Below, one piece after another: positions 23,044-35,600 of a DNA stretch of 64,000 nucleotides. A program made the position numbers and the translations under genes. The notes beneath the pieces were generated by a model. It did not search any database, was not told the DNA's origin, and was given only the letters and a program-made list of their open reading frames with translations. How positions within the stretch are numbered: position 1 is the first letter of the stretch; each line of letters opens with the position of its first letter. The stretch spans positions 42,273,634 through 42,337,633 of the forward strand of contig NC_134014.1 of assembly GCF_040712315.1 (NCBI RefSeq). The letters are read 5' to 3'. The stretch comes from Castanea sativa (lineage: Eukaryota > Streptophyta > Magnoliopsida > Fagales > Fagaceae).

Positions 23044-23975
23044 CACTACAAAAAAAGCTGTCTATAGCAGCATTTGTCAAAAACGCTGCTATGAGCACAT
23101 CTATTGTCACGTTCAAGGGCATCTATAGTGGCATTTTAAAACACTTGGCATATAGCAGTGTTTCGAACGGCCTATGGCAGCGCTTTAAAAACCCACTATA
23201 GGTGGGATTTATAAAACGCTACCATAGGTCTTTTATAAAAAAATAGAACTAAGGACCTATAGCAGTGTTTTATAAACGCCACTATAGGTCCTCCTCTTAC
23301 AAGGGCCTATAGTGGCGTTTGTAAAACGCTACTATAGGTCTTAAAAAAAAGCTTATCCAAAAAAGAAAATAAAAAATGTCCTATAGCAGCATTTTACAAA
23401 TGCCACTATAGGTTATGGTCTTAAAATGACCTATAGTGGCATTTGTAAAACGCTACTATAGCCCTGCCCTATAAAAATATTGAGGGTCCTATAGCAGCGT
23501 TTAACAAACGCCACTAAAGGCACTTTTTTATTTCTTTATTTTTTGGGTTTTAAAAAAATAATAAATTAATAAGGACTTATAAAAAAAGGATCTATAGCAG
23601 CGTTTAATAAACACCACTATAGGCACTTTTTATATCGGTTTTTTTTTTTTTTTTTGGGTTGGATTTTTTTTACTTTAATAAGGACCTGTAGGGGAAAAAA
23701 AGGACCTATAGCACTGTTTAATAAACACGGCCTATAGTGGCATTTGTAAAACATTGCTAAAACCCAACCCTAAAAAAATTGAGGGTCCTATAGCAGCATT
23801 TAACAAACACCACTATAGGCACTTTTTATTTCAGTTTTTTTTTGGGTTCGGGGGGTTTTTTTTTTTAAATTTTAATAAGGGCTTATAAAAAAAGACCTGT
23901 AGCAGTGTTTAATAAACGCCACTATAGGCACTTTTTTATTTCTGGTTTTTTTTTTTTTTTGGGTTGGGTTTTGAT
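23044..23975. mobile_element. CACTA-type element end with subterminal repeats
   Basis: It begins CACTACAAAAAAAGC, a typical CACTA (En/Spm) terminus, preceded by CAT at 23041-23043. It continues with roughly ten variants of the subterminal unit CTATAGTGGCGTTT...AAACGCTACTATAGG in both orientations, spaced by A/T-rich runs. No opposite terminus follows within the next kilobase and no transposase is seen. It is either a fragment or the left end of a larger element split by later insertions. Confidence 0.7.
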
Positions 23976-24341
23976 TTTATTTTATATATTACGCTCTGTT
24001 TGTTTCAGTATCAACGTTTTCTGAAAAATGATTCATTTTCCAAAGAGCATTTTCTGGAAAACTATATCATTTTCTAGTGTTTGGTAACGACCTTGAAAAT
24101 GAGCTTGAGAATGTTTTCTAGTGTTTGGTATGCAAATTTTTATTTTTATTTTTTATATTTCTTGTGGATTTAAAACATGTGTATTTTGTAAACCAACTAA
24201 TGTAATCAATATAAATAATAAAAAAACCAAGAATGAATTTGGTTTTTATACTAAAATTTTGACAATAGATACAATCAAAATTAGTTGTCAAATTTTCATG
24301 ATCTCTACCACTCATCTTGCTCATATATATGGACAAAAACG

Positions 24342-24343
24342 TC

Positions 24344-24376
<33 letters not shown>
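24342..24376. repeat. (CA)n(TA)n microsatellite
   Basis: An uninterrupted CA run followed by TA repeats. It makes chance open frames on both strands that are not genes. Confidence 0.85.
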
Positions 24377-24736
24377 CAACCATTTGTCTATATACATAAA
24401 ATTAACAAGGGAATACACTTTAATAAGTACAAATAACAATAATTTTTAATGTCTACTTTTTTTGTTGGTACACTAACTGTCTACTATGACCAACCACAAG
24501 TCTTGAATATTACTCAAAATTACGTATTCATTTAATGTATCTATATAATATATCATCACAGCATAGTAACTGCATAATGTATCTATCAACGAAAAAGATT
24601 ATCCTATGTAAAAGCAATTTAGAACCATATAGACACTGTGTTTAAAATTTTTGTCTTTTACTTCATTCATTCATTCTTTCTTCTTTTTTATTTTTTATAT
24701 TTTTATTTTGTTCAGCACTTTTATGTGCAAAAAAAA

Positions 24737-26074
24737 TTCTACCTAGAATCCATCAAACCAAAAATTTCTTAGAGAAAAAATAAAATCAAGTTTGAAATTC
24801 AAAGTAAAGAATTGGAATTTTGGTAGAGAAGAATGAAATAATTATCGCTGCAAATATGTTCTCTTTTGCAAGTTGGTAGAGAGGAATGAAATAATTATTA
24901 AGCAATGAGGGAAAAAAATCTACTCAGAGAACTGTGTTATAAAGGGGAAGAAAAATATGGAGAGAGAGTGAGGGAAAGAGATCTATGGAAGAGGAGAGAT
25001 CAAAGTTAGTAACAGTGAGGGTGTGAGGAAAGAAAAAAGAAAAGGGAAGAGAAAATCAGCAGAAGAGTTCTATATAATTCCCATGACACAAAAAGCATTG
25101 CTCTATCATAAGTAAAAGATGAACTTCTCAAAGAAATTAGTTTTACGCATTTATGGTTCTTATTCAAGATAAATATTCAACCGTGACCTAGAAATTTAAA
25201 TAGGATGACTCCTAAGATACTTAGGAAAATTAATATAATCAATCATGGCATATTGCAAAGCACAATTATGATCCACTATCAACTCCATTACTCTCTTTTT
25301 CCTTAACACTCATTCCCAACCTTTTTACTCCCTACCCAAACCAAACAGGCAAACACTGAGGCATGATAAAACCAAAATGATGAAACACAAATATCAAATA
25401 AGAGAAAATAAAAGTACCTAGGAGTCAGCACAAAAGAAGAGAGAACCTCTAGGAGTTGGCACCTAGGGTTGGCTGGCGTCAGCACCAGAACATTAGGAGA
25501 ATTTCAAGAGAAATTTTCTTCATCATCAAAATAATCTTTCTCCATAAGAGGACAATACTATGCTTTTATAGACTACTAAACCCTAATTCTAACTAACATA
25601 AGAAAACCTTAATTTTTATTCTAATTGACTAAGAAAACCCAATTCTAAATGACTTAGGAAATCCCAATTTATTGAATTACATAAAATCTTGACTCTAAAA
25701 ACTAAAACACTACTAAGCTAATTAACCATCAATAGCTAAAATAAAAAAATAATATTGACTCCAAAATTAAATAAAACTAATTAAAGTAAGGTCCAATTAA
25801 ACATTTGGTCCTCAACCTTTTCCTTTTGTTTCAAAATGGTCCCTAACCTTTCAAATGTTTTAGTTTAGTCCTTAATCATCTAAATGTTTATCAAAAAGGT
25901 CCACTTATGGATGGAAAAATATGATATAGTAAAACAAAAACATTAAAATCAAGCACAGTTCTAACGTGGATCCCTGGTGATGAGTGTATGTTGTAGTTCA
26001 AGGTGGGTAAAAGCACAAGCAGAGGGAGGGGGCTTTTTAAAAAATAAAATTCCTCCTCCCTCTTATAATTTTCA

Positions 26075-26146
<72 letters not shown>

Positions 26147-26890
26147 TAGGCAATTTTACTAATTCCCCTCCCTTCCCCCTCCCCCCAAACCAAAAAATAT
26201 CAAGCTCCGCCATTTTAGTTTGGAGACAAGATTGGGAAAGGGGATCAGTATAGGGAAAGAAGAAATAAATATTTCTTGACAAAAAACTTTTTTCTTTTTT
26301 GACAAAAAACAAATAGAGAAGGAAAAGAGAGACAAAATAAATAAATAAATATATTTTTTTAAACGGGACAAAATGGTTTTAATACATTAAAACTGTGTTG
26401 TTTTAAACTAAGTTGGCATTTAACAATCAATAATTTAATTGACGGAAGGACAACATTGAAAACAACATCAAAATTTAGGAAATGAAATATAAAAGTAACA
26501 AATAAACATTAGGACCAAAACCAAAATTGACCTAAATATAGTGTAATTTGCCTTTTAGTCTAAATTAAAAAACTTCTACCTAGAATCCATCCAACCAAAA
26601 ATTTCTTAGAGAAAAAATAAAATCAAGTTTAAAATTCAAAGTAAAGAATTGAGATTTTGGTAGAGAGGAATGAAATAATTACCGCTGCAAATATGTTCTC
26701 TTTTGTAAATTGGTAGAGAGGAATGAAATAATTATTGAGTAATGAGGGGAAAAAATCTACTCAGAAAACTGTGTTATAAAGGGGAAGAGAAATATGGAGA
26801 GAGAGTGAGGGAGAGAGATCTATGGAAGAGGAGAGACCAAAGTTAGTGACAGTGAGAGTGTGAGGAAAGAAAAAGAAAAGGGAAGAGAAA
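24737..26890. repeat. about 315-bp direct repeats flanking a 1.5-kb interval
   Basis: 24737-25055 and 26574-26890 are close copies (over 90 percent identical by eye), both starting TTCTACCTAGAATCCATC and ending in a purine-rich GAAAAGGGAAGAG tract. The interval 25056-26573 is AT-rich with a short GC-containing patch and no recognisable gene. The repeats look like a duplication, not LTRs: there are no TG...CA ends and no primer site. Confidence 0.65.
26087..26145. repeat. (TA)n(TG)n(CG)n alternating tract
   Basis: About 59 bp of strictly alternating pyrimidine-purine sequence passing from TA to TG to CG dinucleotides. Such tracts can adopt left-handed DNA and are length-unstable. Short open frames crossing it are artefacts. 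Confidence 0.9.
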
Positions 26891-27074
26891 AAGAGTGAGA
26901 GAGCGTACTGTGAGAAAGAGAGATTGTTTTCCAATTTTTTTTTATTTTTTTTGGAAAACAAGCTATAAAAAACAAGCTTTATTTTTATTAGGATTTTCCA
27001 TTGACTAAAGATAGTTTTCCGTTGACCAGTTTTTTTTTTGTGCTACCAAACACTGAAAAATATGGAAAACTATC

Positions 27075-27848
27075 TGTAAGTGCACAATTGCACCCGGACC
27101 CAAAAACAAGTGTTGGGCTTAGGCCCAATGAGCCTTATACAATAAAATTTGTAGAGTGTGGATTTGAAATCTAGGTTTGGGATATTAGAAGTTTGATTAA
27201 CAAGCTAGAGTGCCACTATCCCTGCAAATGATAAACGAATATGACAAAGAGATCTCCTCGGACGTAAGCCGAAGACGAGTCGTATAAATATTCTCTTTCT
27301 ATGCCAAAGTTTACAATCCTTAGTTCCTATTTTTCTGAGCAGAAGGTGCAAATCCCTATCTCTTTCCTCTCTCTTCTCCCTATATACTTCTTCTTCTTTC
27401 CTTGTTTATCCACGTGTCGTACAAATCTTTCCCTTGGATACTTGTCCCATCCACCGCCTTCTTGAAGTCTTCAAACAATAGCAGGGAGGCTGAATTCTAC
27501 TGTTCATAGGTCACTTCCCCATTAATGCGGCCAGGGAGGTAGATGCAGGGTCTTTAATGTGGTGGTAGCAGCTTTTTCCTCAGATATTTCTTACACATCC
27601 TTGCTTCTAAAGGGTGCTTGGATCACCCTCTTACCCATCAGTTTTTCCAGAAGCTTGCCTCTAACCCCTTTAGTAAGTCCCAGGGTCATTGCCGAGCTTG
27701 TTCGAGGAGACATTCCTCCTCGGACAACTCCTCGGACCTTCACAGTGCAAACTGACTTGTGGGCCTAGAGGCCCTGATCAAAACAAACTGGTAACAACCA
27801 ATCAGGCCCAAAACCCAAATGTTTATTCAAGAGTTTTTACCCCCCACA
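27075..27848 (-). repeat. 3' LTR of Ty3 element 1
   Basis: 774 bp, from TGTAAGTGCACAATTG to CCCCCCACA on the plus strand, with standard TG...CA ends. Same length as its partner at 37987-38760. Confidence 0.95.
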
Positions 27849-27862
27849 ATAGCCCCTCAAAA
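27849..27862 (-). promoter_or_regulatory. polypurine tract of Ty3 element 1
   Basis: On the minus strand TTTTGAGGGGCTAT directly precedes the 3' LTR. It is the expected plus-strand primer. Element 2 has the same GGGGCTAT core at 51267-51279. Confidence 0.75.
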
Positions 27863-28348
27863 CTTTATTTTACCCCTCCCATCCGAGGAGAGAAATAGAG
27901 TTTTGATCTGACCAACATGCCTCCCACATGCTTTGTAAATCGCCACGCGTGTATGGGTCCTTTCGTTCCCTGAAAACGCTTCTGACGCTTCGAAACCCGG
28001 AACGTACGCATTTATGACCGCAAGTTACATCCTGTTCTCCACGTTCAACGATGAGATGAACATCCAACGGTCCAGGTTGGATTTGAAAATTTGAGCGGGA
28101 GAACTTTAATTTCGAGGCCGCCTCCCGCACGTCAAAATGCCTGGGAACCTGTACCTTCATTCATTCTTTCAGAGATCTATCGCATCTAAGTGTTAATCAT
28201 CACCTTTTCTCTCCAGAAGCTCGTGAAGTATCGCACAATCAACTCCCGTAAGTTTTCGCTTTTCTTTATTCATTTCTTCTCGGCTTCTGTCCTCGGCCAC
28301 CATTTAAACTCCTTTTCTTCCTTTAACTTTCATTTTCGCTCTCACCAA

Positions 28349-29705
28349 ATGGGTAGATTTAAGTGTTTGGTGGATTCTGACGCCAGTATGGAGGGTTTTA
28401 GGGCCAAGTACCGAATTCCCAATGACATAGGCTTGAGATACTGCCCAATAGAAGCCGTAGGTAGCACTAGGAGAGACGGAGAAGTCATCATTCCTATGAT
28501 TGCCTTCATAGAAGGTGGGATGACTCTCCCTATGGGAAATGTGACCAGTGAATACCTTCGCAACCATAGGTTATGCCTAGACCAGTGCGCGCCAAACGTG
28601 TTTAGGGCCTTAGGTAGTGTCGACGCTCTGAACGAGCAAATTGGCCTAAACCTCACATGGCACAATGTTGCCTATATGTATGAGTGTCACAAACTAAAAA
28701 ATGTAGGATATTACATTAAATCCCGGTCTAGCATAGTTAGACTGATTTCCTGTCTTCCTAAATCCAACAAAGGCATGAAGGACGACTACCTCATCACCTC
28801 AGGAAACTGGTATGACGGTCCTCATTGCCCAGTCAAATAGGGAGAGCCAGGTGTGACTCCTTAGGAGTTAAATTTCTTTACCCGTGATTCAATCCCGTTA
28901 CCTTTATCGTTTTAATTCATATTGCACACTATTACTTCTTGTCTTAATGTTTATCACTAATCTGACTATGTTTGTCTTCTCGAATGCCTTTTTTCTCACA
29001 GATAAACAACATGTACGCCCACACCTCAGCCTTTGCAACGTTGCTGACTTGAATCGTGTCCTCCGCTCCGAAGTATTCGTCAGCGAGGACCTACAAGTGA
29101 GGGCCTCCCACCTGATACTGGGATACGACCCCATATCAGTGGACTTCCAAGAAATTGAAAATGCAATCATCGCAAGGGATAGGCGACGCAGAAGGATAGA
29201 CGTGGCAAGACCAGGCTTCGTTTCCAACCGCAAACTTCCCGACGATCCTACCACCATTCTATACACACGCCCTATTGCAGCGATTCCCCTCTCGGCGCAC
29301 TCCCAGACAACCGCTGTCCGAGAAGAGCAAGCGTCCTCGCAACACTCGTTGGACGAAGAGATAGACCAATTTCAACTCGAGGACGTCGAAAGGCCTCGAG
29401 GAGATCCACTTGTTATTCTCTCGGACGATGAGCATGTGCCCGCCGAGACTTCGGGGATACAAGGTCTGGTGATTGCCCAGCCTAACTCCAATTTCGAAGA
29501 AGAAGAAGAAGAGATGGACACTCTAAAGCAATTGATGCACAAAAGGTGCGCGAGAGTCTCCCAAAAGGGAGCAGGTGGGTCGCAGGTCCCTCCGTCCTTG
29601 CCCCCACCCCCTCCTCCCTCTAATCCTAAGCCTCCCGTTGCGGAGCCTAAGAAGAAAAGGAAGGGTGAGGTAGAGGAGGCAGATGGGGAAAGGCAGAAGA
29701 AGCCG

Positions 29706-29762
<57 letters not shown>

Positions 29763-30978
29763 CCCCAGCAACAAAAACCTAGCAAGGGCAAGGAATGTGC
29801 CTCTTTAGTAGAAAGCGGGGAGAACAGGGACCTTGCTGAGGTGCGCCGTGCACCGGCTAACTGGTCTCCCGAGCTTATGCTGGACGGGGCACCAATCTCT
29901 TACCAGTCTAACATTAGGGCGTTCCAACAAGGCCATGCTCTCCACCTGGCCGATGCCTTAGAACGTCCCCTTCTTCTGCCCAAGGACATGGAAGCCCTGG
30001 ACAAGATGAACCAGCCCCATCTGTTCCTTTCGCTAAAAAGGGACTTGGCCCTGGTAAGTATTTGAGTTTTATCCTCGCCTTATTTTTCATTACACCTTAT
30101 TGTAAGAAACATTCTTATGTACTGGAGACTTGTGTTACTAATAGTGCATTCATTTTGATATTTCACCACAGGCTATCTAGGAAGTCTTTGCTACCGAGAA
30201 GTGGGTGGAGGATTCTTGGAAGAAGGCTGGACTTGAACTGGAGCTTAGGCAGGAGACCGAGAAGTCCTTAGGCCAGGCCCTTGCGCAGAATGAGAAGCTA
30301 ACCACGCAGCTAGCGGAGCTAAAAAGGGAAAAAGATGGTGCCGAGGCCAGCCTGAGGACAATGAGGACCCAGGTGGAGGGGCAACGCAAGCTTCTTCGTC
30401 AAAAGGATGAAGAGTTATCAAAAACTCAACAAGAACACTCCGACTTGAAGAAGGTGCTTGCCAGGATGAAGGACGAGGCTTGTACCTTCAAGGACTCCAT
30501 GGAGGCCGTAAAGAAGGCCGCTTACCAGGAAGGGGTAGTGGCGATAGAAAACCAGCTAACTGAGGAGTTCGCCGGGCTATGCCGAGAGTATTGCTAGCTA
30601 GTTTGGGAGGAAGCCTTAAATGTGGCAGGGATTCCCTCAACTTCCGAGTTGAGGAAGCCCGAAATCGTTTGGCTTCCCCTAGACATCTAGGAGATAGAAG
30701 AACTTCCTCTTGTCGCCCCTACCCCTGAGACAGCACCTTCCATGCTCCCTCCTAAGATCCTAGAGCCCATTCCTACTCCTACAGAACCTACGAGTTCCAA
30801 TAAAGAAAAGGAACAAGGTGAAGGTGCCGAGAAGGCTACGAGCCAAAGTGCCGACCCTAATGTCCCTCCACCTGTGGTGATAGACAAGGGAAAACAAGCA
30901 CAGTCCTCATTCGAAGTAGAGCTAAAACGCATAGAGGCTGCCAGCACTTCGGAGCAGAACCTCCCTTCAAAAGCTTAG
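28349..30978 (+). pseudogene. antisense spliced gene of Ty3 element 1
   Basis: Three exons opposite to gag-pol: 28349-28850, 29002-30053 and 30172-30978, with GT-AG introns of 151 and 118 bp in phases 1 and 0, giving about 786 codons. Exon 1 holds a globular domain (FIEGGMTLPMGNV, then a LCLDQCAPNVFRALG stretch) resembling the plant 'putative gypsy type transposon' family (Pfam Transposase_28); this is a remembered pattern, not a search. Exon 2 ends in a proline run and a CAA-encoded glutamine run (29707-29764). Exon 3 is a coiled coil. Four in-frame TAG codons (28838, 30178, 30595, 30688) interrupt it, each one C-to-T change from CAG. A pyrimidine-rich 5' UTR with a GTAAGT donor at 28258 precedes the ATG. 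Element 2 has the homologous gene at 48479-50791. Confidence 0.75.
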
Positions 30979-31317
30979 GGTCTAGGCTAGCTAGGACTTC
31001 TCACTTTTCTTGCTATGTAACAAATTTTTAAATTTTTTGCTTGGAATGTACATTAATAGAAATTAATGACAAACTGTTTGGTTTGATTTTCATTTGCCAT
31101 CCAATTTTTTTAGTATAATAATGCTCATCAGCACAAAAATGAATGAATGGAACAATTAACACCACTTGCAATATTTTAATTTGTCATGACTTTAAATAGA
31201 AGCACACGTACTTAGCTTATACTTTGCAAATCATGACCCATGAACAAAACATATGTGAAACAACAATATAAGATCAAAAACTTAACTTAGAATTTAACTT
31301 GGGACATAAAGCAATCC

Positions 31318-32555
31318 AAGTTTCTGTTTGATATTTAGAAATTGTAACTTGAAATGTTAATTTTCCCAAAGTAGAAGGTCTGTGGACCCGACATAACTAA
31401 GGTTCTGTTTAATACATGATAAGATATCAATTTTCACAAGGTATGTGGTCCGAGGACCATCCATGACCAAGTTTCTGTTTGATACTTAGAAATTGTAACT
31501 TGAATTGTTAATTTCTCCAAAGTAGAAGGTCTGTGGACCTGACATAACTAAGGTTCTGTTTAACACATGATAAGATATCAATTTCCATAACGCATGTGGT
31601 CTGAGGACCATCCATGACCAAGTTTCTGTTTGATACTTAACAATTGTAACTTGAAATGTTAATTTCCCCAAAGTAGAAGGTCTGTCGACCCGACATAACT
31701 AAGGTTCTATTTAACACATGATAAGATATCAATTTCCACAAAGTATGTGGTCCGAGGACCATCCATGACCAAATTTCTGTTTGATACTTAGAAATTGTAA
31801 CTTGAAATATTAATTTTCCCAAAGTAGAAGGTCTGTGGACCTGACATAACTAAGGTTCTATTTAACACATGATAAGATATCAATTTCCACAAGGTATGTG
31901 GTTCGAGGACCATCCATGACCAAGTTTCTGTTTGATACTTAGAAATTGTAACTTGAAATGTTAATTTCCCCAAAGTAGAAGGTCTATGGACCCGACATAA
32001 CTAAGGTTTTGTTTAACACATGATAAGATATCAATTTTCACAAGGTATGTGGTCCGAGGACCATCCATGACCAAGTTTCTGTTTGATACTTAGAAATTGT
32101 AACTTGAAATGTTAATTTCCCCAAAGTAGAAGGTCTATGGACCAGACATAACTAAGGTTCTGTTTAACATATGATAAGATATCAATTTTCACAAGGTATG
32201 TGGTCCGAGGACCATCCATGACCAAGTTTCTGTTTGATACTTAGAAATTGTAACTTGAAATGTTAATTTCTCCAAAGTAGAAGGTCTGTGGACCCGACAT
32301 AACTAAGGTTCTGTTTAACACATGATTAGATATCAATTTCCACAAGGTATGTGGTCCGAGGACCATCCATGACCAAGTTTTTGTTTGACACTTAGAAATT
32401 GTAACTTGAAATGTTAATTTTCCCAAAGTAGAAGGTCTGTGGACTTGACATAACTAAGGTTCTGTTTAAAACATGATAAGATATCAATTTCCACAAGATA
32501 TGTGGTCCGAGGATCATCCATGACCAAGTTTCTGTTTGATACTTAGAAATTGTAA
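31318..32555. repeat. 151-bp tandem array in Ty3 element 1
   Basis: Eight full copies and a partial one of a 151-bp unit starting AAGTTTCTGTTTGATACTTA, with exact spacing (for example 31461, 31612, 31763). Chance 61-codon minus frames recur once per unit and are not genes. The array lies between the end of pol (32614) and the end of the antisense gene (30978). Confidence 0.95.
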
Positions 32556-32613
32556 GAGGTAAACCCAAGTACATATTGATAATTTGAACCACGAATGATA
32601 AAAGTGCTTTTTA

Positions 32614-35600
32614 TTAATAATAATACCTTCGTAGGTTGTTTACATTCTAGGGGTGTTGTACAATTTTTTCATCTAGATCAGCTAGTCGATATGATCCTAT
32701 GCCTGCTATAGAGATGATCCGATAAGGTCCTTCCCAATTTGGTCCTAGCTTTCCCCATGATGGGTTTTTGGCAGTACCCACAACTTTTCTCAACACCAGA
32801 TCCCCAAGCGCTAGTGGCCTTAGCTTCACATGAGCATCATACCCTCGTTTAAGCTTCTACTGATAATAAGCCATTTGGACCATAGCGGCCTCTCGCCGTT
32901 CCTCAATCAAATCCAAGCTTTTCTCCAGGAGACCATCGTTATTTTCTGGGCTAAAAGAACTCGTCCTTAGCGTGGGGAAACCAAATTCTAAAAGTATCAC
33001 CGCCTCGGCCCCATAAGTCATAGAGAATGGTGTTTCTCCAATGGATCTGCACGGCGTAGTCCGATACGTCCATAAAACATGTGGTAGCTCCTCTACCCAT
33101 CTACCCTTCACGTCATTCAGCCTCTTCTTGAGTCCACTGATTATGACTTTGTTAACGGCCTCGGCCTACCCATTTCCCTGAGGATAAGCTGGGGTGGAGT
33201 ATCTGTTTGTGATGCCTATGTCATTACAATACTTCCGGAAAGCTTTACTATCAAATTGAACGCCATTATCTGAAATAAGTGTGTGGGGTACCCCAAATCT
33301 AGTGATAATATTCTTCCAGATAAATTTCTTGGAGTCGATATCCCTAATATTTGCTAAGGGCTCCGTTTCGACCCACTTGGTGAAGTAGATGGTTCCCACG
33401 AGTAGCCACCTTTTGTTTCCCACAACCCTCGGAAAAGGCCCTACTATATCCAATCCCCATTGAGCGATAGGCCAAGGACTGGACAAAGGATTAAGGACTC
33501 CCCCAGGCTGATGAATGTTGGGAGCGAACCTTTGGCATTAGTCACACTTTCTCGCGTAGTCTTGAGCTTCCCTCTGCATATTGGGCCACCAATATCCCTA
33601 AGTCAGAGCCCTATGGGCTAAGGACCTTCCCCCAATATGGCTTCTGCAAATTCCCTCATGCAATTCTTCCAAAAGTGCCTTCGTTGACTCAGGGTGTACA
33701 CATAACAAGTATGGTTCGGAGAAGAAGCGTTTATACAATTTCTGGTCCTCAGACAGCCAGAAACGAGGCGCCTTCCGACGAATCTTATCTGCTTCAAACT
33801 TGTCCTCAAGAAGAATGTCACTTTTTAGAAAAGGTACCACAGGGTCGATCCAACTAGGTCCGGGCCTTACCAGATGGATACGGACGACACTTACAGTGGT
33901 CAGAGTTGGTTCTAGTAAGTCTTCAACGAGGATAATCCTAGGCAAACACTGAGCCGAGGATGTCACCAAAGTGGCTAACGAGTCTGCATGTGTGTTTCCA
34001 CTTCTAGAAACGTGAGAAAGGATAAAAGAATCAAACTCGGATTGTAAACACCTGACCTAGGTCAGGTACTCTTGCATTCTTAGATTCCTAGCTTCCATTG
34101 TCCCCGTCACTTGGCCTATAACTAACTGAGAATCTGAAAACATATGAACTTCTTTTCCCCCCATTCTACGTACCATATTCATACCAACCAAGACCTCTTC
34201 GTACTCGGCCTCATTATTAGTGGCTGAGAACGCCAATCTCAATGATTTTTCAAAGACAATTCCCTCATGGGACACCGAAACAAGTCCAACCCCAGACCCC
34301 CTTTGGTTGGCTGCCCCATCAACATACCCGTTCCAAATCGGTGGTCCTCTGCTTGTGATCATGCCAACTGATTTTTCATCCATGTGTGATTCCTTCGCAG
34401 TTTCTTCTAATGATGGTTCGGCGAACTCTGCCACCAGATCCGCGAGAACTTGGCCCTTCACCGAGGTGCATGCCATGCATTTGATATCAAAAGCTCCCAG
34501 AATAGTTCCTCACTTGGCTACCCTCCCCGAATAGTCAGCACTTCGCAATACTGACTTGAGAGGTAGTTGGGTCAAAACCACCACAATGTGGGACTGAAAA
34601 TAGTGAGGAAGCTTCCGTATGGCATGGACTACAGCCAGAATTGCCTTCTCTAAAGGTAAATAACACACTTCAACTTCATTCAAAGATTTGCTGACGTAAT
34701 AGACCGATCTCTGTACCCCGCCGTCGTCCCTTATAAGGACCAGGTTGACGGCATGGACGGCTACAGCTAGGTATGCAAACAGGATTTTATCAATCTCCGG
34801 CCGAGACATTATGGGTGGCCGGGAAAGATACTCCTTAAGTTGCTGGAAAGCTAAAGCACACTCCTCGGTACACTGGAATCCTTTCCATTTATTCAACAGT
34901 TGAAAAAAAGGTCTGCACTTGTCAGCTGAGCAAGAGATAAACCTGCTGAAGGCGGCGGTCATCCTGGTCAACTTCTGAACTTCCTTTGAATTCCAAGGTG
35001 GTTGTAAGCCTTAAATGGCTCTAACCTGCGTCGGATTCACCTCTATCCCTCTATAAGTCACCATGTAGTCTAGAAACTTTCCGGAACCCACCCCAAAAGA
35101 ACACTTTGAGGCGTTAAGGCGCAGCTTGTACTTCCTAAGTATTTGAAAGGTGTCGTCGAGATCTTTTACATGCATAAGCACTGCCTTACTCTTTACTACC
35201 ATATCATCCACATATACCTCAATGGTCTTTCCAAGTTGCGATTCGAACATTCTGGTCATCATCCTTTGGTAAGTAGCCCCGGCATTTTTCAACCCGAACG
35301 ACATTACTTTGTAGTGATAGTTCCCTATTGGAGTAATGAAAGCAGTCTTCTCCTGATCATTCGCCGCCAATGGAATTTGGTGATAACCCTAGAAGGCATC
35401 TAAAAAGCTCATCCGAGGATGTCCGACCTTGGCATCCACAAGCTGATCGATGCGTGGCATCGAGAACGAGTCATTTGGGCAAGCTTTGTTTAGGTCTGTA
35501 AAGTCCACGCATATCCTCCATTTCCCATTCTTCTTTTTCACCACGACTGTGTGCGCCAACCATTCTGGGTAGAAAACTTCTTTAATAGCACCAGCCCTTT

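Noticed and set aside
24118..24399. Open frames across the CA/TA microsatellite
   Set aside because: Simple-repeat artefacts (Cys-Val and His-Thr runs).
24737..26890. LTR pair of a short retrotransposon
   Set aside because: The direct repeats lack TG...CA ends, primer site, polypurine tract and coding sequence.
29372..29791. Minus-strand frame with a cysteine run
   Set aside because: Opposite strand of the CAA (Gln) run in the antisense gene.
31486..32592. Repeated 60-66-codon minus-strand frames
   Set aside because: They recur once per 151-bp tandem unit and simply reflect the repeat.
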